Source: Talaromyces rugulosus (lineage: Eukaryota; Ascomycota; Eurotiomycetes; Eurotiales; Trichocomaceae). From it: a DNA stretch of 64,000 bases. Both the position numbers and the translations under genes were made by a program. Shown piece by piece: positions 56,118 to 64,000 of the stretch; the stretch's first letter is position 1; each line of letters begins with the position of its first letter. The notes beneath the pieces were generated by a model, which worked only from the letters and a program-made list of their open reading frames with translations, was not told where the DNA came from and did not search any database. The stretch lies in NCBI RefSeq assembly GCF_013368755.1, contig NC_049563.1, positions 1,364,001-1,428,000 on the forward strand, in the 5' to 3' direction.

Positions 56118-57149
56118 GGCGTTGTTGAAGAGCAAGTTTGAATTGTCCAGTCTGTTCAGTCAGAAATAAGAAAGAGGGATGGGCGACGGGGTAAAAAGCG
56201 GGAGGTTTACCCCAACCTTGTCCTTTTCCCCCCTCTCTCTCTCCACCTTGGCAGGCGGACCTCGGAGGATCCCCCGGGCTTCCCCAGATTCCACCCAGGG
56301 AAGAACAGGGGGGTGCGACTGGTATTTATGAGAGATGGTGCTCAGCTTGCTATTTATGGCTGCCGAGGGAAGCAATGTAGATTCCACCCGGCTTCTCGCG
56401 TTGAACATGACAGGGGAGGTATATTAGATGCATCTTTAGGGTTAGGGTAGTTGAACTTGAATACATGGGACTAAATGACTAGCTGATTGTATACTGTACT
56501 GGAGCTGCAAGACCCGGAAGGGAAGCCTATAAAAATGAGTGCAAAAAGGTCTCACATACATGTGTATATCAATTGATGCAATGCCCTTTGAGTGAAGGAA
56601 TATTTGAAGCATTGGTTGTATCCCAATAAAGGCTTCTAGATAGATGCAAATGACATAAAATCTCAAATATCCTTGTATCATGACGCAGATAGACTCTTCA
56701 AATTCTAGCGTCAAAATGTCCAGAATCATTCTTCAGACTTCAGCGAAAAGGAATATATATAGTTGTTTTGCAATCCAGTCTCCTATGGTCGAACATACAT
56801 ATATAATGACTCACAGTGTCAAGGCGGTATCGGAGCCCTCCCCACCAGGGCCGGCGCGACTCTTGCCTAATCCGGTAAACCCGCTTTTTTTTCTACATCC
56901 AAAGCGCAGCTTATCATCAGAACATTGAGATACTATTCCAAATGTTGTAAACCTAGGACAATCCACTCGATTATTAATATTGAGGTTGGCCGATGGTAAC
57001 CGCCTGTACTGGTATTTTTTTTCTTCTGTTTTCTTTCGCACATGACTGCGGCGGTGGCATATAAAACATCTCCGAATTCCATGATCCGACAACACAAAAC
57101 CATTGATGTCTTCTTCTAGCAAGAAAGTTGTGAACAGCATACATACACA
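56118..57149. promoter_or_regulatory. Divergent region between the bHLH and PLP decarboxylase genes
   Basis: 1.03 kb. The bHLH side has a GC-rich leader. A telomere-like TTAGGGTTAGGGT lies at 56436-56448, 319 bases from the bHLH ATG. The right part leads to the decarboxylase. Short frames lack motifs. Confidence 0.5.
56436..56448 (+). repeat. Telomere-like repeat (TTAGGG)2
   Basis: TTAGGGTTAGGGT, two telomere units in the bHLH promoter region. In fungi such teloboxes also act as promoter elements. It is a third occurrence in the window. Confidence 0.5.
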
Positions 57150-58583
57150 ATGAATGGTATTCAGAACCAAGAGCCAAATCCCATTGCGGATGCCATCAAG
57201 CAAATAACAGATCATTACCTCCGCGAAGCCAGCGACCCCGAGAATCAGCCAATATGCAAAGTGGCCGATACGGAGACTGCCAGTATTCTGACCGAGAAAT
57301 ATGCGCTTCCCGATGATACCCCTCATGAAATCGAGGATGTATTAAAGGAAGCCATTGAAGTCAACGACTACCGAATCCGTAACGGTCACCCGCGTTTCTT
57401 TGGATTCATACCGTCCCCGATATTGCCTGTCGCCTGGCTTGGGGATGTGGTGTCTTCAGTATTCAATGTCCACGCTGGATCACGCATGCAGAGCTCTGGC
57501 GCGAGTGCAATTGAGAAGAGTCTAATCCATTGGATGGCGACAGCGGCAGGCTTGCCTGCAGAGACCGCCGGCGGTATCTCTGTATCCGGAGGGTCGATGG
57601 CGAACCTGACGGCCATGATCCTAGCCCGCGACAACAAACTGCCTCTGGATAAGATGCAGGTTGGTGTTGCGTACGTCTCCGATCAGACTCATTCCTCTGT
57701 TGCCAAAGGCTTGCGCGTTCTCGGTTTCCGTGCCGACCAAGTGCGCAAAGTGCCCAGTAATGATAAGTTCCAGCTAGACATTCAAGCGCTGGAAGATGCA
57801 ATTAAGACTGATCGCGATAGCGGCTTGTACCCCTTTATGATTATTGCCACCAGTGGAACAACAAACACTGGAGCAATTGACCCCATAGACGCAATTACAG
57901 AAATTGCTCGGCGCGAGGACCTCTGGGTCCATGTCGACGGTGCTTATGGGGCTTCGGCAATCCTGTCCAAGACTCGCCGCAAGTTGTTCAATGGTCTTGG
58001 CAAAGTAGACAGTATTTCATGGGATGCCCATAAATGGCTATTCCAGACTTATACGTGCAGTTTTGTGCTTGTCCGAGACAAATCCTTACTCAGCAAGAGT
58101 TTCCACACAAGTGCCGAGTATGTCCAGGACGCCACGGACATGGACTACATACCAAACTACTGGAATTTCGGAATAGAACTGACACGACCTGCGCGAGCAA
58201 CAAAGTTCTGGTTCACCCTTCGTGTTCTCGGCCTCGACAAGATTAGTTCAATGCTCGACCATGGGATAGACCTTGCCGAGTACGCGGAACAACAGGTGCG
58301 GAAATTGCCTCAATGGCAGATCACCAGCCCGGCCAGCCTGGCCATCGTTACCTTTCGACACGTACCGGAAGGTAAAACAGATGCTCAATTGGATGAATTG
58401 AATACGAAAATATCACAGCAGCTACTGGCTGAGAATGTGGCGGGTGCGTTGACAACAAGAGTTCATGGTAGGGTGGTCTTGCGCATGTGCTCGATTCATC
58501 CGGAACTAAGCAGGGATAGCATGAAAGACATTGTGGCGCGCATGCATGACATTGGCCAAGAGTTAGCGTCCTGCATGCCATAA
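57150..58583 (+). CDS. PLP-dependent group II decarboxylase (aromatic amino acid decarboxylase-like)
   Basis: Intronless, 477 aa. Removes the carboxyl group of an amino acid, giving an amine. Family marks are HPRFFGFIPSPILPVAWLGD (substrate pocket), GGISVSGGSMANLTAM, VDGAYGASAI (cofactor aspartate) and the Schiff-base lysine in SWDAHKWLFQ (K295), where plant and animal enzymes have NPHKW. The loop expected to carry a catalytic tyrosine around residue 310-330 (SAEYVQDATDMDYIPNYW) is present. Some plant relatives with this loop changed act as aldehyde synthases, so the reaction is not certain. The substrate could be tyrosine, phenylalanine or tryptophan. It lies between a bHLH factor and a LaeA-like methyltransferase. 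Confidence 0.9.
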   Translation: MNGIQNQEPNPIADAIKQITDHYLREASDPENQPICKVADTETASILTEKYALPDDTPHEIEDVLKEAIEVNDYRIRNGHPRFFGFIPSPILPVAWLGDVVSSVFNVHAGSRMQSSGASAIEKSLIHWMATAAGLPAETAGGISVSGGSMANLTAMILARDNKLPLDKMQVGVAYVSDQTHSSVAKGLRVLGFRADQVRKVPSNDKFQLDIQALEDAIKTDRDSGLYPFMIIATSGTTNTGAIDPIDAITEIARREDLWVHVDGAYGASAILSKTRRKLFNGLGKVDSISWDAHKWLFQTYTCSFVLVRDKSLLSKSFHTSAEYVQDATDMDYIPNYWNFGIELTRPARATKFWFTLRVLGLDKISSMLDHGIDLAEYAEQQVRKLPQWQITSPASLAIVTFRHVPEGKTDAQLDELNTKISQQLLAENVAGALTTRVHGRVVLRMCSIHPELSRDSMKDIVARMHDIGQELASCMP

Positions 58584-59274
58584 ATGTTCCAACCTCCGAG
58601 GTTGTTCTCGGTTGGTTTATAGACATGTCCATGGATTGGATAGATTGATAGATTTTACATAGCAATAACTTATGCAGTTTACATACGAATCTTACCGGCG
58701 AGTCAGCTATTAAGACAAAGAAACAGTATGCTCCAATCAGAGGAGCCAACAAGACCCCACGTTGAGATGAACAAAGAAAGTTGTTAGATCAAAAGTCAAT
58801 CTAGACCCGAACCGTGGTTGTTCGTATTATTATGCCCCAATAAGTGCGGGGGTCCCATGCACGAGGTCAGCACCGTTAGCTATACTTTTCCTGTTTCAGG
58901 TCGTGGCTCGTTTCTCCATAAAAACTAAGTTTCTCGCTTCCGCATGACTGCGTTTGCATTATTAGCATGCCATACAGCATACACATGTAGCTATAGCAGC
59001 TTTGCATTTGTTGTTGTAGACGCAGAAACAAGGGATATCATTAAGATGCTTTCCTATGTCGGATTCTTGCAGTCTTTTCTATCAAATGAGGGTGTCGACT
59101 GCATGATTTCCCCGTCTCGACTACGTAGTTAGTTACCGCGGATATTATAACATTTTTTTTGTATTTAAACCGAACACTCTAGCCGTGTTTAATTGAAACT
59201 CCTCTTGATATTGTGAAACTGCAAAATCATGAACCCCCAAATGATAGATTATAGACAAACCAATGACCACAAAA
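58584..59274. other. Convergent 3' flanks of the decarboxylase and methyltransferase
   Basis: 691 bases between two stop codons. A plus-strand frame at 58944-59132 has no motif. No gene is recognised. Confidence 0.5.
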
Positions 59275-60855
59275 TCAAGTACTGGGTTTCCTCCCGTATA
59301 TTACATATAACTTGGAGTATTGGTGGATACTCCTGTCCCTTAGCTCTGACACAACGCGTGCCAACAGAACGTCAATCTCCTCTTTGGACCAGCCCAATAC
59401 CCGACTCAGCAATGCGTTTGTGTAACCCGGCGCAGCTGATTCCTGCTCGACCTGCATATACCGACCAATTTCCTTCTGTTTGGCATCCTTGGGCCACGGG
59501 TTCATTGGCACCTTGATTATGCGTAGCGTGACATCGTCAAACCCGGCAGCGGTCATCTTATCGGGCCATTCGTCCATGTTGGTCATGAGCTTTCCAAATT
59601 TTTCACTGGCTTCTTTCAGTAAACCCGTCCATTGAGTTGTGTAAGGTGCTTTTTCAAGCGTGCCGTCGTCGGAGAAGATCTCGATACGGAAAGATTGCAT
59701 TTCAAAGTAGCCGCCGGGAGCAAGGTTTTTATAGGCCTGCGCGAAGAGAGCGTCAAAGTCCTTGACGGAGCCTGCCAGCTCTCGGCCATGGATGTAGTCG
59801 AATGGTCGGCTGAACGGCCATTCCGCTTCGAAGTCGTCGATTTCAAACGTGACGTTTGGTGGCGTCCTATATCAATATAAAGTCAAAAACATGTTCTTTT
59901 TTTTGTTAGTATATCTGACGCGACTGAGATACGAACCATTGGGGTTGAATGGGACTGAGGTCGTTTCCTTTATACACACACCGAGTTAGCACTGCTGAGG
60001 TCCAACAACCAGTTTCCAGATAATCACAATGGCTTGCTTACCTATTACTTCGCTTTCTGGAAATTGACTTAATGATACGGTCAGCCTAATTTTAATAGCA
60101 ACTGCAGCAAGAAGCGTACTCTGCAAAATCGATCGCCCAAATCCCTACAGTTTGGTTAGCACAGAATTCGTAGCTAGCGGAAATAATGAACGGACCTGTT
60201 CCGGTGCCCAAATCCAGTACTCGTCGCGGATCCTTCGTAATAGGCGCACAATTCAATTCTCCCTTTAGCAATAGTCGATAGACATGATGCAGGAGGTCCA
60301 TGCGGTCTTGCTCTTGGTCATCGTTGGGCTAGTAACACGTGTTAGTCTTTTTTCCGTCTTTTCAAATGTCCACTGTCAAGCGACGATTGTACGTACGATC
60401 AGGTATTCTCCTTCTCTATACGAGTGATATCGGCGCCCATTCTAATGGCAAAGAATATTAGCGGGGGAGTGAATTCCGACTGATTTTTTTTTTTTTAAAT
60501 TCTTTTTACCTCATATCTAATTGGGCATTCTTTAGCATCGCATTCTTTTTGTCAATTCAAACCCAAGGGCCAAGGCGACTTCCGATAGTGACTTACTTAT
60601 AATTCCAGATACTAGATGTAATAGACGTCTTGTAACTAAGCGAGTCTATGCTATGCGGCAGCGACAAATGTGGTCAGACCGTGTGTTATTAATATCGCGA
60701 TGCTTCATCTCCTCGGAACCCTACTTGCTGCCACCAAATGCCGAGTCGGCATCCGAACTCTAGGAGGAAAGAATCAGCTCTATTTCTCGTCACCAAAGCA
60801 TCATTCTACTCACATCTGCCTCAAGAGGCAAGTCTGTATATATGTGTTGCGCCAT
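59275..60855 (-). CDS. LaeA-like SAM-dependent methyltransferase
   Basis: Ten exons (60814-60855, 60725-60759, 60597-60650, 60510-60516, 60397-60441, 60196-60328, 60120-60144, 60042-60067, 59937-59967, 59275-59866) join to 329 aa. Joined, they give MAQHIYTDLPLEADSSDADS, then YKYENGRRYHSYREGEYLIP and NDDQEQDRMDLLHHVYRLLL, the family's N-terminal core. The SAM loop is VLDLGTGTGIWAIDFADQFP, followed by VIGNDLSPIQPQWTPPNVTF and the acidic FEIDDFEAEW. Later blocks are FDYIHGRELAGSVKDF and NLAPGGYFEMQ. The fourth exon is only 7 nt; it supplies the YE of YKYENG. Three more exons are 25-31 nt. The group includes the global secondary-metabolism regulator LaeA but also many pathway methyltransferases of unknown substrate; the latter is more likely here. 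Neighbours are a decarboxylase and a P450. Confidence 0.92.
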
Positions 60856-61670
60856 GAGGGGGTTATAGTTGCGGGTATATTAAACGTTGTAGGTGATAAG
60901 GACAACTTTTTTGACAGCCCACAGAACGGCACGCCACGCTTAAGTTCTTCAACAGTGGGAACAGCAAAGAAACAGAACGTGAAACCTCTGTTAAGTTAGC
61001 GCAAGCAACTGGCTGCGCGGGATGCACTGGGACGCTAAACTCAGTCGATTCAAGATTGTACGCGTTTCTCCACGCCACCAGTTAGTAGCCAGTATGATTG
61101 GGCCAGCAAAGCCCTCCTGGAGCTCCCCCCTCATCACTAGGCCTGCAAGCGATCCAATTTTTCGTGTTCGCTAAGTTCTCTCGCACCTTTTAGTGCAGCT
61201 TTAGGCCCAAACAGCGTCTTCTGCGGCCCGTCGGAGCCCGGGCCGCCCTGCGAATGCACCATGATACTTTTCTTCAGCGCTTTGACAGGCTTAGCCTCGT
61301 GGGTAACGTCTTTGACTAGCTCAGTCTTCAATTTGAATTTTGAAGTTCTTCACACTTGAAGAGTCAGGATCCGCTGATCCTAAACCGAATCCGAACAGTA
61401 CTGAAAAACTACTGATGCCATCGTGGCCCCCTAGCCTGGTTGCTAGACCTTCCCTCGGGTCTTCGCGATGGACAATACCAGTAGTATCAGCTGCAGGCTG
61501 GCCCTAATAATGGGTGGGTGCGAGAGCGAAACTCTGTTAATGCCTCTGCCAGTAATAGTAATAATGATGACCGTAATAATGTGCTCGTGGCCTTAATTAG
61601 TCTCCCAGACTCCCGGGACGCCTCCAATTTTTCTACAAATCTTCCCCTTCTGATGGTCATACATTCACAC
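60856..61670. other. Divergent region between the methyltransferase and P450, with one small frame
   Basis: 815 bases. A minus-strand frame (61137-61331) has a protein-like C-terminal piece, SIMVHSQGGPGSDGPQKTLF, ending in DRLQA and a stop. It has no ATG at its start and a stop shortly upstream, so it may be a last exon whose 5' part is lost, or chance. The right part is the P450 promoter. Confidence 0.4.
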
Positions 61671-63482
61671 ATGTTCAAGATGCAACTCGCGTACTCGTGG
61701 GAACACGGGCTCTGCCTCGCCCTAGCATCATGGGTCCTCTATCTAATTGCGGGCGCCGTCTACAGGCTATACTTCCACCCCCTTGCTAGGTTCCCAGGGC
61801 CAAAGATTGCCGCGGTGACGGGCTGGTATGAGACCTACCATGATCTGATTCGTCGAGGCATGTTTGTGTGGGAGCTGGAGAAGATGCATGAAAAATACGG
61901 TGCGTAACAATAATCTATGTCCTGCATATGATCTATCACATTCTTTGCATTTTCACATCCCGGCCCTTGTCGGTTTGCCGACTCCACGCTGATAAACCCG
62001 CATCGCAGGCCCGATTATCCGGATAAACCCAAATGAATTACACATCAAAGACTCGGATTTCTACGATGAGCTGTATGCGCCGGCCGCCAAAAAACGAGAC
62101 AAGTATAAAGATTTTGTGATCCTGTCTGGCACCCCAAATGCCTCGTTTGCGACGGTTGCGCACAACCATCACCGTCTGCGCCGCAGCGCGCTCAATCCCT
62201 TTTTCTCGAAGATGGTCATTAGTCGCATAGAGCCTCTGATTTTAGAGAAAGTTGAACGGCTTGCGACCCGATTCACCGAAGCTGCGCAGGCGGAAGACAA
62301 ACCGGTACTGCGGTTGGATGCTGCATTTATGGCGCTGACCATGGATATCATCTGCCACTATGCATATGGCGAGAGTTACAACTACCTCGGCGACGATGAT
62401 TTCAGGGCGCGCTGGCGAGAGGCGATGATCTCGGCATTGGAGAATGGCATTTTGCTGCGCAATTTCCCCTGGCTGCTGCCAGTGTTGCAAAGCATTCCTT
62501 ATTCTGTCCTCCAGGTCATTAACCCCAATGGCGCCGCGCTCATGGAATGGGCGGGGCTAGTCAAGCTCAAAATTGAAGTCATGATGAAAGAGCATGCGCA
62601 AGGAAACAAAGCCAGTGGCACCATCTTCCACACAGTGCTCGACAGCGATTTACCGCCGGAAGAGAAATCGGCTGCTCGTTTGCTTGAAGAGGGCCAGTCG
62701 GTCGTCGGAGCTGGCAGCGAGACCACAGCAAACACCCTTACGATCATCATGTTTTACTTGCTCCGAGATAAGAATTTGTTGCAAAAGCTTCGTGCAGAGC
62801 TGGCATCTGCGTCTATCGAGTCACCCATGCTGCAATTCCTCGAGAAACTTCCATATCTGGTAAATTTCAAATTTTTGTTAACTATAATCTTCTACGATCT
62901 AACAATCTTCTCTCTCAGACTGCTGTTATCAACGAAGGCCTGCGTTTGAATGTTGGTGTGATGAGTCGATCGCCTCGTATCGCCCATGAGACTATTCACT
63001 ACCAGGGTTGGGCAATCCCTGCAGGCGTATGTTTTTCTCTCCCGTTACTATTAAGATACCAGATCTCGTAGCTGACAAAGAGATGACAGACACCCGTCAG
63101 CGAATCCAGCTACTTTGTACAACAGGACCCAACGATATTCCCTAACCCCGAAGAGTTCGTTCCCGAGCGATGGATTGAAGCCCAAGAAAAGGGCTTCCGC
63201 CTTGACCGGTACTTGGTCTGTTTCTCCAAGGGAAGTCGGGCATGTATAGGCATCAAGTAAGTTTTTAATGTTCTTTTGGGAGAAAGATCAAGTTTTCTAA
63301 CATCAATGGGTAGCCTCGCTTACGCAGAATTATACCTCACGTTGGCCAAGATTATCCCCCGGTTCGAAATGGAGCTCTTTGAGACCGATGTCAGCGATAT
63401 CAAGCCTGAGCGTGACTTTTTCGTACCAGTGCCCAGGCTGGATTCCAAGGGTATTCGTGCCAAAGTCACGGCAGTTTTATAA
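61671..63482 (+). CDS. Cytochrome P450 (trichodiene oxygenase-like group)
   Basis: Membrane-bound haem monooxygenase of the type common in fungal secondary metabolism. Exons 61671-61899, 62009-62859, 62919-63026, 63090-63256 and 63314-63482 join to 507 aa. An N-terminal helix ([19 protein letters not shown]) precedes the [13 protein letters not shown] hinge. The I-helix is [13 protein letters not shown], with the oxygen-binding threonines; ExxR is EGLR (E366-R369); and the haem loop is [10 protein letters not shown] (Cys at 448). All parts are intact, unlike the P450 relic at 18 kb. The ATG at 61671 is followed by another at 61680; either leaves the anchor. The substrate is not readable from sequence; a terpene or amine-derived compound would be typical. 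Confidence 0.93.
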
Positions 63483-64000
63483 TGTTAATTTAATACACAT
63501 CACTTGTATACTGGATCTGTTTGTAGTTCAACATTCCAGTTTCCAGCATATTGTTTTATATTATAATGTATACTTCATACCAGAATAATATCAACAATAC
63601 CGGTTTGGGGGGGAATCTGCAACGTTGCCGCAACGTTGCACGGTTTTACAACTCTGCAAGAAATCTACACATACCTTACCATTGCAAAAGTCAATACATA
63701 TCCAATTTCTTAAGCATGGTGACTTTCTGCGATGTATCGGCCATATGATGACGTTGCAAAGTGTGAAACGGTTGCACAGCGCTTGCAAGTTGAAACCCAC
63801 TTACAAGTTACAAAAATCCGATACATTGCAAGAAATCGATACATCTATATTTCTTGATACGTTGCAAATTGAATTGCAATTTATATAGAAATCGCTTATA
63901 TTTTTAGTATTCTAATTACAAATTAAATAACTGCAGCGAGACCTGCAGGCCTACATATGTACACACTCTGATTGAACACCCGAGAAGCCTGCAAACTGGT
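63483..64000. repeat. Repeat-rich 3' flank with recurring TTGCAA and GATACAT words
   Basis: After the P450 stop the DNA is AT-rich. Between 63600 and 63900 short words recur: TTGCAA/TTGCA at least eight times, GCAAGAAATC twice (63656, 63828) and GATACAT/ATGTATC several times. Some lie on opposite strands. No open frame has a protein motif. It may be the edge of a degenerate repeat element continuing past the window. Confidence 0.35.

Noticed and set aside
1..64000. CRISPR arrays, rRNA operons or bacterial-type operons
   Set aside because: No spaced identical repeats, rRNA signatures or gene strings with ribosome binding sites were seen. The intron-bearing genes are eukaryotic.

Overview
The window reads as nuclear DNA of a filamentous ascomycete, most likely Eurotiomycetes (Aspergillus/Penicillium/Talaromyces type). 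Most genes carry several short introns of about 48-120 nt with GTATGT/GTAAGT-like donors and CTAAC-like branch sites. Genes lie on both strands without operons and are separated by 0.3-3.5 kb of AT-richer DNA. The families include fungal-restricted ones: a rhodopsin-domain membrane protein, a Zn2Cys6 regulator, a sedolisin, an eqolisin and a LaeA-like methyltransferase. Exon boundaries given here were derived by hand from splice signals, reading-frame continuity and family consensus; I checked that each complete model sums to a whole number of codons.

Layout. 0-6.4 kb is conserved housekeeping: the 5' part of UBA3 (NEDD8 activation), divergent from TEL2 (TTT complex), then an uncharacterised TPR-like protein. 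7.8-15.3 kb is metabolic: a thiamine-diphosphate enzyme, a membrane-anchored thioredoxin, a rhodopsin-domain membrane protein and a dihydroxyacetone kinase. 16.3-20.3 kb is a decay zone with two faint gene relics and a cytochrome P450 pseudogene, followed by an intact Aro8-type aminotransferase. 25-34 kb holds a secreted sedolisin, a Ste20/GCK-type kinase, a broken DUF2786 gene and a secreted eqolisin. 34-45 kb is mostly gene-poor: a long intergenic stretch with telomere-like repeats, a GFA-domain relic, a small GPI-type protein with a minisatellite, a large glycosylated membrane protein and a small secreted protein. 45-50 kb has cysteine dioxygenase, a Zn2Cys6 regulator and ribosomal protein S17. 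50-63.5 kb carries a sugar-type transporter, transaldolase, bHLH factor, PLP decarboxylase, LaeA-like methyltransferase and P450.

How they may work together. The two secreted acid peptidases suit a saprotrophic or acidifying lifestyle. The last 13 kb brings together a transporter, a transcription factor and three tailoring-type enzymes (decarboxylase, methyltransferase, P450) without a PKS or NRPS. This could be a small pathway acting on an amino-acid-derived amine, but that is inference from content and proximity only.

The most notable direct observations are two micro-exons (6 nt in UBA3, 7 nt in the LaeA-like methyltransferase), a start codon split by an intron in the thiamine-diphosphate enzyme, an in-frame alternative intron in the membrane thioredoxin, and a cluster of TCGGCGA motifs around the cysteine dioxygenase/Zn2Cys6 regulator pair.
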